Source of the DNA: Photorhabdus noenieputensis
GTDB taxonomy: Bacteria; Pseudomonadota; Gammaproteobacteria; Enterobacterales; Enterobacteriaceae
Assembly (NCBI RefSeq): GCF_018448935.1
Contig: NZ_RCWC01000011.1
Coordinates: 62,001 to 126,000 of the forward strand
Direction of reading: 5' to 3'
DNA length: 64,000 bases
The position numbers and the translations under genes are program-made. Numbering within the stretch: position 1 is the first letter of the stretch; each line of letters begins with the position of its first letter. Positions 1 through 12,182 of this stretch are shown piece by piece. Under the pieces are notes generated by a model that ran no database searches, had not been told where the DNA came from, and saw nothing but the letters and a program-made list of their open reading frames with translations.

Positions 1-3994
<3,994 letters not shown>

Positions 3995-4036
3995 TCATTT
4001 AATACGCTGAAAACAGCGAAAGACCGAATTTAAGGC

Positions 4037-4103
4037 AAAAAAAAACCTAACCCATCATCTACAATCGCCTTGGAATAAGGGGATCGTGACGTGATGGATT
4101 AGG
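4037..4103 (-). terminator. Leader terminator of the PTS-glucosidase-porin operon
   Basis: Read on the minus strand, an 11-bp stem with one mismatch (arms at 4093-4103 and 4046-4056) is followed by nine T residues (4045-4037). It lies between the promoter region and the PTS start at 3982. Its first arm overlaps the end of the RAT element, the arrangement of bgl/lic-type antitermination: without the antiterminator protein the stem forms and transcription stops. Confidence 0.8.
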
Positions 4104-4143
4104 TTTTGCCCGACGTTAGTCGCAACTAAGTCGGTAACAAGCC
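4102..4143 (-). promoter_or_regulatory. RAT site (BglG/LicT antiterminator target)
   Basis: On the minus strand the element begins GGCTTGTTACC and ends GGGCAAAACC, matching the two conserved flanks of ribonucleic antiterminator sequences. Between them is a perfect CCGAC/GTCGG stem, extended by TTAGT/ACTAA with one bulged C and a TGCG loop. The extra upper stem makes it about 12 nt longer than the usual 30-nt RAT. Its 3' flank is also the ascending arm of the terminator, so the two folds are mutually exclusive. The likely ligand is the antiterminator encoded at 4430. Confidence 0.8.
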
Positions 4144-4158
4144 TATATCAATTGGTTA

Positions 4159-4230
4159 AAAACTAATTACTCCTTGTGATACTTGCAAGTTATTAAATTT
4201 AATTTTGGTAAAAATGTGATACTTATCATA
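4159..4230 (-). promoter_or_regulatory. Putative CRP site and promoter for the PTS operon
   Basis: At 4215-4230 the sequence TGTGATACTTATCATA matches the cAMP-CRP consensus at nine of ten core bases. A second half site (TGTGATACTTGCAAGT) lies at 4175-4190. On the minus strand a TTGCAA at 4188-4183 followed 17 bases later by TAGTTT could be a weak sigma-70 promoter, which would place the CRP centre near -70. The promoter boxes are poor; the CRP site is the firmer part. Catabolite control plus antitermination would be usual for beta-glucoside genes. Confidence 0.5.
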
Positions 4231-4429
4231 AATACCTTGGGTAAATTGGGTATGTTGCTGTGTCGTTGACTTTGTAAAAGTAATGCCTTAGCCTGAAAGA
4301 TAACATAATGAATATAGTGTACAGGAGTGTTACTGATAAGATCAGGCACAACCAGGTCACAAATATATTTCACCTATTTTATAGATTTAGGTTAGTGCAT
4401 ATAATGGTTTATCCTGTAAGGTATCTATT

Positions 4430-5284
4430 TTGTTAACGATAGTAAAACTCATAAATAATAATGTCGTTCTTGCCATTGATGAGAACAATAATGAAATTAT
4501 TCTAATGGATAAGGGCGTAGGCTTTAATAGAAAAAAGGGGGATAAACTTAATATTCAGGATGTTGCAAAAGTCTTTACTGTTGAAAAGAATGATAAGATT
4601 AATCAGATCTTTGCCACTATTCCAGCTTCAGTTATAGAGCTAACCGAGAAGATTATCTCATTAGGGGAGGATATTCTTGGCAAATCTCTTAACGATTCAT
4701 TACTCATTACTTTATCAGAACATTTAAACTTTGCATTTGAGCGTGTGAGTAAAGGATATCAGATTAGTAATGTCTTGCAATGGGAGATCCCTCATCTATA
4801 TTCGTTGGAATATGAAGTTGGCAAACAGGCTCTTATCCATATTAATAGCCAGATTGAAAAGCCATTACCGCCGATAGAAGCCTCATTGATTGCCTTGCAT
4901 TTTGTTAATGCTCAATATGAGGGGCAAACGATGGGAGACACATTAAAATTAACGAATCTAATTAATAAAACTATTAAGCTTATTCACTACTATTTCCATG
5001 TTAACCTTGATACAACGTCTGTAAATTACTCTCGTTTTATTACACATCTGCGATACTTCCTGATTAGACAAAATAAAAATGAGCATTCTTCTGCTATTGA
5101 GATGGATTTTTCATTGCAAGAATTGATAGAAGAAAAATATTTCAAAAGTTACAACTGTGCAGTTAAGCTAATTAAATATCTGAGGGAGAAATACCAATGG
5201 AAAGTGCCTGATGATGAATTGATTTATTTAGTGATTCATATAGAACGGGTGGTTAATGATAGTTACAAGGGCAGAGATTTTTAA
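4430..5284 (+). CDS. BglG/LicT-family transcriptional antiterminator
   Basis: RNA-binding antiterminator, 284 residues, the usual length. Residues 1-57 form the CAT RNA-binding domain (INNNVVLAID near the start, GVGF around residue 31). Two PRD domains follow, about 65-170 and 175-280, with conserved His residues in LSEHLNF, ALHFVNA, THLRYFL and VIHIERV. These are phosphorylated by PTS proteins to couple activity to sugar flux. The start is a TTG preceded by TAAGG; starting there matches the family N-terminus, and no better codon exists. A TATAAT at 4400-4405 could be its -10. No RAT or terminator lies before it, so unlike E. coli bglG it does not appear to control itself by antitermination. 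Its target should be the RAT on the opposite strand at 4102-4143. Confidence 0.9.
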   Translation: MLTIVKLINNNVVLAIDENNNEIILMDKGVGFNRKKGDKLNIQDVAKVFTVEKNDKINQIFATIPASVIELTEKIISLGEDILGKSLNDSLLITLSEHLNFAFERVSKGYQISNVLQWEIPHLYSLEYEVGKQALIHINSQIEKPLPPIEASLIALHFVNAQYEGQTMGDTLKLTNLINKTIKLIHYYFHVNLDTTSVNYSRFITHLRYFLIRQNKNEHSSAIEMDFSLQELIEEKYFKSYNCAVKLIKYLREKYQWKVPDDELIYLVIHIERVVNDSYKGRDF

Positions 5285-5383
5285 TAAGTGGATCGTCAAA
5301 CGAGTGTCAATTGCCAAGAGTATGAGATGAGTATATTTGTGTGATTTAGATTTTTTAGTCATAGATTAGAGGTGGGGGATAAA

Positions 5384-7231
5384 ATGAATGGTGAAGATTT
5401 TGCAAAAGAGATTATTGTGTTTCTTGGTGGAGGAGCAAATATAAATAAAAGTTGGCATTGTGTGACTAGATTGCGTTTTAATATTATAGATGATAGTCAA
5501 GTAGATATTGCAGCGATCAAAAAAATGCAGGGGGTTATGGGAGTACGTTTTCACAGCGGGCAATTACAAATAATTATTGGTAATAGAGTTGTTGAAGTAT
5601 TTAGTGAAATCATTAAGCAATTAAAAGAAAATCAAGAAAATGATGATGGCACCAAAAAGGGTTTCATTAGTCATATTCTTGATATTATTTCAGGCATATT
5701 TATTCCCGTATTGCCGGTAATTGTAGGCGCGGGTTTACTGAAAGGCGGATTGATTTTTTTATATGTGATGGATTGGGTTTCAGAGAAGAGTCATGAGTAT
5801 AAACTATTATATATTCTTTCTGATGCCCCTCTCTATTTTTTGCCTGTTCTTTTGGCTTTTTCAGCGGCAAGAAAATTTAAAACAAATGAGTTTATTGCAG
5901 TTACGTTAGCGTGTATTTTAATTTATCCAACATTATCTGACCTTGTGAGCAGTTCTGGTGGTGGGTATTTCAGTGCATTTGGTATTACTGTTCCGGCTGT
6001 TCATTATAGTTATACTACCATTCCAATTATTTTAGGTGTTTGGTTGCTCAGTTATATTCATCGATGGATAGATAGGTTTATTCCGTCGATATTAAAAATA
6101 ATATTTACACCATTATTGGTTTTATTAATTTCTGCGCCTATTTTATTGATTATTGTCGCACCGTTGGGAAATACAATTGGTTTGTATCTTGAAAAGTGGC
6201 TTTTAATATTATTTTCAGTAGCTGGACCATTTGCGGGATTATTTTTAGGTGGATTAATCCCTATTTTAGTCATTGCAGGGGGGCATTATGCCTTTTTGCC
6301 GAGTGTTTTTGCTAATTTTAAATCTCTCGGATACGATTTTATGTTATTACCTATCAGTTTTGTTAGTAATATTGCACAAGCTGGCGCGACATTAGCAGTT
6401 GCAATTAAAACTAAAGATAGCCAAATGAAATCATTATCTTATTCATCTTCATTCTCTGCTTTTTTAGGCGTAACTGAACCCGCAATGTATGGTGTTATGC
6501 TTAAATTAAAGAAGCCTTTTTATGCTGCATTAATGGGGAGCGCAGTTGGCGGCGCTATTGTGGGTATTTTCTCGGTGAAAATATTTGCTTTTAGTGTACC
6601 GGGATTGGTGTCATTACCTTTTTATATGCAAAAAGGTAGCAATAACTTTATTTTTATTTTGCTTGGTATTGTTAGTAGTTTCTTAGTGGCGTTTATATCC
6701 ACCTTATTAATGAAATTAGAATCTAATGTTGATTCTATCGTATTAATAAAGTCAAAATTTTCAAAAAAGAATAAAATCACATTACGTTCTCCGATGACCG
6801 GTACAATAGCATCTCTCTCAAATGTACCCGATGATACTTTTTCTGAAAAAATTATTGGTGATGGTATCGCTATTATTCCTACCGAAGGTGTGGTTAAATC
6901 GCCTTTTAATGGTAAGGTTTCAATGATTACTCCGACTGGGCATGCTATTGGTTTAATTTCTGATCAAGGAGTGGAATTATTAATTCATATTGGTATTGAA
7001 ACGGTAGGTTTGCAAGGCGCAGGATTTAATTTGCAAATTATAGAAGGACAGAAAGTGGTTGCTGGTGAGGTATTAGTTAATTTTGATCTGGAATTTCTTC
7101 AAGAGAATGAAATCCAGATTATATCGCCAATTATTGTAACTAATAGTGAGGAATATTACTCAATAATTCCTACTAAAAGAAAAGAAGTTATTGGATGTAA
7201 AGATAATTTGTTGGTTATTAATCGATGTTAA
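5384..7231 (+). CDS. PTS beta-glucoside permease, EIIBCA
   Basis: Three-domain inner-membrane PTS permease of the BglF type, 615 residues. EIIB occupies residues 1-85 with Cys26 in HCVTRLRF, EIIC about 100-450 (GVTEPAMYGV conserved), and EIIA about 465-610 with the phosphorylated His near residue 535 (LLIHIGIET). A GTG at 5372 would add four residues, but the ATG at 5384 follows GAGGTGGGG and puts the EIIB Cys exactly at 26, as in relatives. It lies 99 bases after the antiterminator gene in the same direction with no terminator between, so the pair is probably co-transcribed. By analogy with BglF it would both transport and, when sugar is absent, phosphorylate and silence the antiterminator. 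It may also lend its EIIA to the EIIBC protein encoded at 2540. Confidence 0.92.
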   Translation: MNGEDFAKEIIVFLGGGANINKSWHCVTRLRFNIIDDSQVDIAAIKKMQGVMGVRFHSGQLQIIIGNRVVEVFSEIIKQLKENQENDDGTKKGFISHILDIISGIFIPVLPVIVGAGLLKGGLIFLYVMDWVSEKSHEYKLLYILSDAPLYFLPVLLAFSAARKFKTNEFIAVTLACILIYPTLSDLVSSSGGGYFSAFGITVPAVHYSYTTIPIILGVWLLSYIHRWIDRFIPSILKIIFTPLLVLLISAPILLIIVAPLGNTIGLYLEKWLLILFSVAGPFAGLFLGGLIPILVIAGGHYAFLPSVFANFKSLGYDFMLLPISFVSNIAQAGATLAVAIKTKDSQMKSLSYSSSFSAFLGVTEPAMYGVMLKLKKPFYAALMGSAVGGAIVGIFSVKIFAFSVPGLVSLPFYMQKGSNNFIFILLGIVSSFLVAFISTLLMKLESNVDSIVLIKSKFSKKNKITLRSPMTGTIASLSNVPDDTFSEKIIGDGIAIIPTEGVVKSPFNGKVSMITPTGHAIGLISDQGVELLIHIGIETVGLQGAGFNLQIIEGQKVVAGEVLVNFDLEFLQENEIQIISPIIVTNSEEYYSIIPTKRKEVIGCKDNLLVINRC

Positions 7232-7589
7232 TTTATTTTTCAAGTAATTAGTGTATCTTGATAATATTCTTGATAATATTCTTGATGTTTATTTTTTTAT
7301 TTAAAGATTACATATAACCAGTTTTTATATCCGTTAATTATTTGTTCTTTTTTCTCGTTGTTATTGTGTTTTTTGATTTTACCTGCTGAATTTTTAGGTA
7401 TTATCTCGTTATATAAATTATGGGAAAATATATTTTTCATAATATGAAGTCATATTGAATACTAATATTTTGAGGTGAAAAATTAAACTATCTGCATTGA
7501 CAATTAGTCCTAAAAGGGCTACTTTTTATTGTGTAATAATATAAGGTAGCGGAATGGCCGCAGCCTGGCATCCCTAAAAAGGAAGAACG
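7232..7589. other. AT-rich intergenic region with a terminator-like hairpin
   Basis: No gene is evident. A 13-base tandem repeat (TTGATAATATTCT, two copies) occupies about 7258-7283. At 7505-7521 TAGTCCT and AGGGCTA form a 7-bp stem with a three-A loop, followed by CTTTTT; on the plus strand it could be a terminator or part of the leader of the small gene at 7590. Confidence 0.5.
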
Positions 7590-7766
7590 ATGAGCACTAC
7601 TGAAATGACTACTGCTGAACTCGAAAAAATCCACGCTGAAATAGCAAAATTAATGGCAGAAACGACAAAGATAAATCGTGAGGCTACATGGTATCCGATT
7701 GTTGTGGCTTCTAGCCTTATTGGTGCGGTAGCTACCATCACAACTCTATTGCTCAAATTCATTTAA
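7590..7766 (+). CDS. Small membrane protein, 58 residues, unknown function
   Basis: The ATG follows AAAAAGGAAG, a strong ribosome site. Residues 1-32 are charged and look helical or coiled-coil, with repeated Glu/Ala/Lys and a KLMAETTKIN stretch. Residues 34-57 form one hydrophobic span that starts WYPIVVA and ends LLLKFI. The N-terminus is therefore probably cytoplasmic. I do not recognise a named family, although small proteins of this plan occur in enterobacterial accessory and phage-derived DNA. It is followed by a short hairpin and then a HTH gene in the same direction. A regulatory pairing of the two is plausible but unproven. Confidence 0.7.
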   Translation: MSTTEMTTAELEKIHAEIAKLMAETTKINREATWYPIVVASSLIGAVATITTLLLKFI

Positions 7767-7772
7767 TTAATT

Positions 7773-7791
7773 GGCCCCGTGAGGGGCTTTG
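7773..7791 (+). terminator. Short GC-rich hairpin with T-run
   Basis: GGCCCC, loop GTGA or shorter, then GGGGC and TTT form a compact stem seven bases after the stop of the 58-residue gene and 15 bases before the HTH gene. It may be a weak terminator or attenuator between them. Confidence 0.5.
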
Positions 7792-7804
7792 TTCTGGAAT
7801 ACTT

Positions 7805-8068
7805 ATGCGACTGATCGGCAATTATTCTCCTCCTACTACAGAAGATCTCATTAAACTCAAAGAAGAATTAGGCTTCACCGGAGAACAAATGGCCGATTTA
7901 GCGGGAGTTTCCGGTAACAACCAATGGAGAAAATACACGGGTGGGAAAATGCCACGCGTTATTTCTTCGCATATTCTATTCTATATAGCAACACAGTTAA
8001 CGCTATCAGAAGATGATTTAAACCGCATTTTGGTTAAAATGCGGGAAATTGGTGCTAATGTAAGATAA
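7805..8068 (+). CDS. XRE-like helix-turn-helix protein, 87 residues
   Basis: A small protein with one helix-turn-helix region at about residues 14-50: LIKLKEELGFTGEQMADLAG, then GNNQWRKYTGG. The segment resembles Cro/XRE repressors, with the turn around FTGEQMADLAG. The C-terminal 35 residues look like a short helical tail. The ATG at 7805 is 38 bases after the preceding gene; no strong ribosome site is visible, so translation may be coupled or weak. It may regulate itself and the membrane protein. The pair sits between the beta-glucoside locus and nhaA, a position that looks accessory. Confidence 0.7.
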   Translation: MRLIGNYSPPTTEDLIKLKEELGFTGEQMADLAGVSGNNQWRKYTGGKMPRVISSHILFYIATQLTLSEDDLNRILVKMREIGANVR

Positions 8069-8237
8069 ATAGGGCCTCTCCCACTTAACGATTTCCTCTG
8101 ATTGATAATCTATTTTCTTGAGATGTAGATCATCAATAGATCGGTTATAGCGAGTTATTCTGGTCATAAAATCGATTTTTTTCGAAACCATAGCTAGAGT
8201 ACCATTTAAGTCCGATCAGTTTCAGAGGTTAATCATC

Positions 8238-9404
8238 GTGACAGCAATTATTCGTCAATTCCTGAAATTAGAAGCGGCTGGAGGGCTTCTTCTTATCATT
8301 GCTGCCATTATTGCGCTGATAATGGCAAACTCACCACTACAAGATATTTATCAGCAATTTCTTAATATTTCGGTGGTAGTGCAATTCGCTGCACTGGAGA
8401 TCAATAAGCCTTTATTGTTGTGGATTAATGACGGCTTAATGGCGGTCTTCTTTTTGATTGTTGGTCTGGAAGTAAAGCGGGAACTTCTGGAAGGTTCTTT
8501 GGCAGGGCGTGATAAGGCCGTATTTCCGGTGATAGCGGCGATAGGTGGTATGGTCGCTCCGGCACTAATATATCTGCTATTTAATGGCAATGATGAGTTT
8601 ACCCGTCAGGGGTGGGCTATTCCTGCGGCAACCGATATTGCTTTTGCCCTGGGGGTGATGGCGCTATTGTCTAAACGAGTACCAACAGAACTCAAGGTTT
8701 TCTTGTTGGCGCTAGCGATTATTGATGATCTGGGCGTTATCGTGATTATCGCTCTGTTTTATACCAAAACGGTTTCTCTTGTGGCGCTTGGACTGTCAGC
8801 CGCGATGATTGCTTTGCTGGTTTGGATGAATTGGCGTGGTGTCGAAAAAACATCGGCTTATCTGGTTGTTGGCGCTATCCTTTGGGTTTGCATCCTAAAA
8901 TCGGGTATTCATGCAACACTGGCTGGCGTCATCATTGGTTTTCTGATTCCTCTGCGTAGCCAGAATGGTCATTCACCATCTGAATCACTTGAGCATGGTT
9001 TGCATCCTTGGGTGGCGTATCTTATTTTGCCATTATTTGCTTTTGCCAATGCAGGTGTAGTCCTGAATGGCGTTACGTTAAATGGCTTGACTGATATATT
9101 ACCGCTAGGTATTGCGGCGGCTCTGTCTCTTGGTAAGCCATTGGGGATTTTTCTGTTTAGCTATATTTCTATTAAGATCGGATTTGCTAAATTGCCACAG
9201 CAGATTAATCTTAAACAGATATTTGCGGTTTCCGTTCTTTGTGGAATCGGTTTTACTATGTCTATCTTTATTTCAGGATTGGCTTTTGAAGGGGTAGATG
9301 AATCTTTCAGTATCTATTCCCGTCTTGGCATTCTGATGGGTTCAACCATCGCTGCGTTTATGGGGTATGGCTTGTTACGAATGGTCTTACCAAAGAAAAA
9401 GTGA
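8238..9404 (+). CDS. nhaA: Na+/H+ antiporter NhaA
   Basis: Inner-membrane antiporter that expels Na+ or Li+ in exchange for protons, for pH and salt homeostasis. The 388 residues form about twelve transmembrane helices. Signature segments match E. coli NhaA closely: [37 protein letters not shown], the ion-binding Asp pair in AIIDDLGVI, and [12 protein letters not shown]. The start is a GTG after AGAGG; the first residues (TAIIRQF) align with relatives. The next gene on the strand is its regulator nhaR, 209 bases on. Confidence 0.96.
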   Translation: MTAIIRQFLKLEAAGGLLLIIAAIIALIMANSPLQDIYQQFLNISVVVQFAALEINKPLLLWINDGLMAVFFLIVGLEVKRELLEGSLAGRDKAVFPVIAAIGGMVAPALIYLLFNGNDEFTRQGWAIPAATDIAFALGVMALLSKRVPTELKVFLLALAIIDDLGVIVIIALFYTKTVSLVALGLSAAMIALLVWMNWRGVEKTSAYLVVGAILWVCILKSGIHATLAGVIIGFLIPLRSQNGHSPSESLEHGLHPWVAYLILPLFAFANAGVVLNGVTLNGLTDILPLGIAAALSLGKPLGIFLFSYISIKIGFAKLPQQINLKQIFAVSVLCGIGFTMSIFISGLAFEGVDESFSIYSRLGILMGSTIAAFMGYGLLRMVLPKKK

Positions 9405-9613
9405 TGGCAGTGCCGTGGTAAATTCATTAATTTAGCCGGTAGTTTCAGAAAGAATTTCCGAACTGACTCTCATTTTTGTACTCGCGGTACAATAATAAAA
9501 TGGTATCGCGGATATTTTATGTAGTGGAAAACAGGAAATCGCCGTAAAACGGTAAATTAGAGATGTATGGCTAGGCAGTCTGTTAGACGAAAGCGATACA
9601 CAAGGAAAAATAT

Positions 9614-10528
9614 ATGCGGGTGTCACATCTGAATTTTAATCATCTCTATTATTTCTGGCATGTTTGCAAGGAAGGATCTGTGGTTGGGGCGGCAGAGGCA
9701 CTTTATTTAACACCCCAGACTATCACTGGACAGATAAAGGCTCTGGAAGAGCGTCTGGGAGGCAAGCTGTTCAAACGTCAAGGTCGGGGTTTAGTACCAT
9801 CAGAACTAGGGCAGCTTATCTTCCGCTATGCGGATAAGATGTTTATGTTGAGCCAGGAGATGTTGGATATTGTTAACTACAGCCGTGAATCTAACCTTTT
9901 ATTTGATGTTGGTGTTGCTGATGCACTGTCCAAACGTCTAGTTAGCCAGGTATTGGAAACGGCGGTTGTGGAGCATGAACAGATCCATCTACGTTGTTTT
10001 GAATCAACCCATGAATTGTTGTTGGAACAACTCAGCCAGCACAAACTCGATATGATATTGTCTGATTGCCCGGTGGATTCTTCCCAACAGGAAGGGCTAT
10101 TCTCAGTAAAACTGGGTGAATGTAATGTGAGTTTTTTCTGCCGACAACCTATCCCGGAAAAACCTTTCCCGGAATGTTTGGAGGAACGTCGTTTATTGGT
10201 TCCAGGGCGTCGCTCTATGTTGGGGCGTAAGTTGTTGACTTGGATACGTAATAAAAATCTTCAGGTTGAAGTATTGGGTGAGTTTGATGATGCCGCGTTA
10301 ATGAAAGCGTTTGGTATGTATCATAATGCGATTTTTGTAGCGCCATCTTTGTATACCAATGATATTTTTGCAGATAATGATATTGTCGAAATCGGTCGGT
10401 TGGATGCTGTGCAGGAAGAGTATTATGTGATTTTTGCTGAACGAATGATTCAGCACCCGGCTGTTCAAAGGGTATGTAATAAAGATTTTTCTGCGTTGTT
10501 TAATGTGCCATCTAAGAAGCGTACTTGA
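9614..10528 (+). CDS. nhaR: LysR-type activator NhaR
   Basis: Na+-responsive LysR-family regulator of nhaA, 304 residues. The N-terminal winged HTH spans about residues 6-65 ([19 protein letters not shown]), followed by the LysR substrate-binding domain. The [27 protein letters not shown] and [13 protein letters not shown] segments agree with E. coli NhaR. AAGGAA lies 7 bases before the ATG. It follows nhaA in the same direction and is closed off by the bidirectional hairpin shared with rpsT. Confidence 0.95.
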   Translation: MRVSHLNFNHLYYFWHVCKEGSVVGAAEALYLTPQTITGQIKALEERLGGKLFKRQGRGLVPSELGQLIFRYADKMFMLSQEMLDIVNYSRESNLLFDVGVADALSKRLVSQVLETAVVEHEQIHLRCFESTHELLLEQLSQHKLDMILSDCPVDSSQQEGLFSVKLGECNVSFFCRQPIPEKPFPECLEERRLLVPGRRSMLGRKLLTWIRNKNLQVEVLGEFDDAALMKAFGMYHNAIFVAPSLYTNDIFADNDIVEIGRLDAVQEEYYVIFAERMIQHPAVQRVCNKDFSALFNVPSKKRT

Positions 10529-10555
10529 AAAATAATTGATAATAACTGCAAACAC

Positions 10556-10581
10556 AAAAAAACCGGCGCAGGCCGGTTTTT
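10556..10581. terminator. Bidirectional terminator between nhaR and rpsT
   Basis: An AAAAACCGGC arm, a short loop and a GCCGGTTTTT arm give A-rich and T-rich flanks on both strands, so the hairpin can end nhaR (plus) and rpsT (minus). Confidence 0.85.
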
Positions 10582-10599
10582 CAGTAATCCAAACGCAAA

Positions 10600-10863
10600 T
10601 TATTGCATTGCGTTGATTTGAGCCGTCAGATTAGATTTATGACGTGCTGCTTTGTTTTTGTGGATCAGACCCTTACAGGCGTGACGATCGACAATAGGTT
10701 GCATGTCATTAAATGCTTTCTGAGCAGCTTCTTTATCGCCAGTAGCGATAGCAGCATATACCTTCTTGATGAAGGTACGCACCATAGAACGACGGCTAGC
10801 GTTGTGCTGACGACGTTTTTCAGACTGTATGGCGCGTTTCTTAGCTGATTTGATATTAGCCAA
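10600..10863 (-). CDS. rpsT: 30S ribosomal protein S20
   Basis: Primary 16S rRNA-binding protein of the small subunit, 87 residues, very basic, with the S20 pattern [17 protein letters not shown] at the N-terminus. The start codon is TTG, as in E. coli rpsT, where the weak start takes part in autogenous control by free S20. No closer ATG fits. It is transcribed away from ribF. The promoter at 10911-10940 and the hairpin at 10556-10581 delimit a single-gene transcript. Confidence 0.97.
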   Translation of the reverse strand: MANIKSAKKRAIQSEKRRQHNASRRSMVRTFIKKVYAAIATGDKEAAQKAFNDMQPIVDRHACKGLIHKNKAARHKSNLTAQINAMQ

Positions 10864-10910
10864 GGTCCAACTCCCAAATATATTCTATCGAGGACAATTC
10901 AAAGGCCGAG

Positions 10911-10940
10911 GAATATGCCTGTTCAGCCTTCTTTTGTCAA
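10911..10940 (-). promoter_or_regulatory. Promoter of rpsT
   Basis: On the minus strand a perfect TTGACA (10940-10935), a 17-base spacer and CATATT (10916-10911) lie about 50 bases before the rpsT start. A second upstream promoter is likely by analogy with E. coli but not evident to me. Confidence 0.7.
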
Positions 10941-11213
10941 TGGATTTGTGCAAATAAGCGCCGTTGTACCGCGGCAACTTGTTTCGTTGTGATGGCGCAG
11001 GATTTTATCAGCTTACTTAGAGGGAATACAGTCTTTCACAATAAAAATCTCATTGAATAGTCCAGATAGAAATAAAATGAATATTTTTCGGGATTCCTGC
11101 TCGTTTTTGTTGTATGAATCAGGGCTATTGATTTAAATCATCTTATGATGGTGGGTTAACCTTGAGCTTTGTACAAGGTATAATTTGGCAATTTCCAGGG
11201 TATTGAGCCAGCT
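10941..11213. other. Divergent rpsT/ribF regulatory region
   Basis: This is the rest of the 350-base gap between the divergent genes. A TATAAT at 11179-11184 is 30 bases before the ribF ATG and is the probable -10 of ribF, with only weak -35 candidates (TTAACC region). No gene is evident. Confidence 0.5.
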
Positions 11214-12158
11214 ATGGAGCTAATTCGCGGTATAAGTAATATCCGGACATGTCACCGCGGTTGCGTGTTGACGATTGGTAATTTTGATGGCGTTCACAGA
11301 GGTCATCAGGCACTACTGAAACACTTAAAACACGAAGGGCAGCGTCTGGGATTACCAGTAATGGTCATGATTTTTGAGCCACAACCCTTGGAGTTTTTTG
11401 CTAAGGGTAATGCTCCCGCACGTCTGACGAGATTGAGGGATAAAGCCAAATATCTCGCCCAATGTGGAGTGGATTATTTATTATGCGTGAAATTTGACAG
11501 AAATTTTGCGGCAAATACGCCAGAGGCTTTTGTTTCGCGGTTGCTGGTGGAAAAATTGGGTGTTAAGTTTCTCGCTGTAGGAGACGACTTTCGTTTTGGT
11601 CAAGCTCGCAGTGGTGATTTTGCCTTTTTGCAGCGAGCCGGTGAAACATATGGCTTTGACGTGACCAACAGTGAAAGTTTTTGTGATAATGGTTTGCGGA
11701 TTAGCAGCACAGCTATCCGTCAAGCGTTGCAAAATGATGATTTGGTATTAGCCGAAACATTATTAGGGCATCCATATAGCATTTGTGGCCGGGTCGTTCA
11801 TGGTAAACGGCTAGGGAGCACTATTGGTTTTCCAACAGCGAATTTGCCGTTAAAACGATTAGTGGCTCCTGTACAAGGCGTTTATGTTGTTGAAGTCTAT
11901 GGTTTAGGAAACAAGCCTTTACCGGGTGTTGCCAATATTGGTACACGCCCAACAGTTTCTGGTCAGGGTCAACAACTTGAAGTACATCTAATTGATACCC
12001 AAATGGATCTCTATGGGCGTTATATTGATGTGGTGTTACGCAAAAAATTGCGTAATGAGCAGCGGTTTGCTTCCCTTGATGCACTCAAGCAGCAAATTGC
12101 TAATGATTTGGTCGCTGCTAGGGAATTTCTTAAACAGCGACCTGTGTCATGTATCTAG
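11214..12158 (+). CDS. ribF: Riboflavin kinase / FAD synthetase
   Basis: Bifunctional cytoplasmic enzyme: phosphorylates riboflavin to FMN and adenylylates FMN to FAD. The length is 314 residues. The N-terminal FAD-synthetase half carries the nucleotidyltransferase motif GNFDGVHRGH (about 23-32) and later ISSTAIRQAL. The C-terminal kinase half carries GKRLGSTIGFPTANL and NIGTRPT. It is first in the ribF-ileS-lspA-fkpB-ispH run; ileS begins 24 bases later. This order is conserved in enterobacteria. Confidence 0.97.
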   Translation: MELIRGISNIRTCHRGCVLTIGNFDGVHRGHQALLKHLKHEGQRLGLPVMVMIFEPQPLEFFAKGNAPARLTRLRDKAKYLAQCGVDYLLCVKFDRNFAANTPEAFVSRLLVEKLGVKFLAVGDDFRFGQARSGDFAFLQRAGETYGFDVTNSESFCDNGLRISSTAIRQALQNDDLVLAETLLGHPYSICGRVVHGKRLGSTIGFPTANLPLKRLVAPVQGVYVVEVYGLGNKPLPGVANIGTRPTVSGQGQQLEVHLIDTQMDLYGRYIDVVLRKKLRNEQRFASLDALKQQIANDLVAAREFLKQRPVSCI

Positions 12159-12182
12159 CGGAAAATTGGAATTGAGAATCGA

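Noticed and set aside
4167-4373. 68-codon minus-strand frame in the beta-glucoside control region
   Set aside because: It overlaps the CRP-like site and promoter region, lacks a ribosome site and has no recognisable features.
5285-5383. Possible second RAT/terminator between the antiterminator and EIIBCA genes
   Set aside because: I looked for the two RAT flanks and a hairpin with T-run; neither is present.
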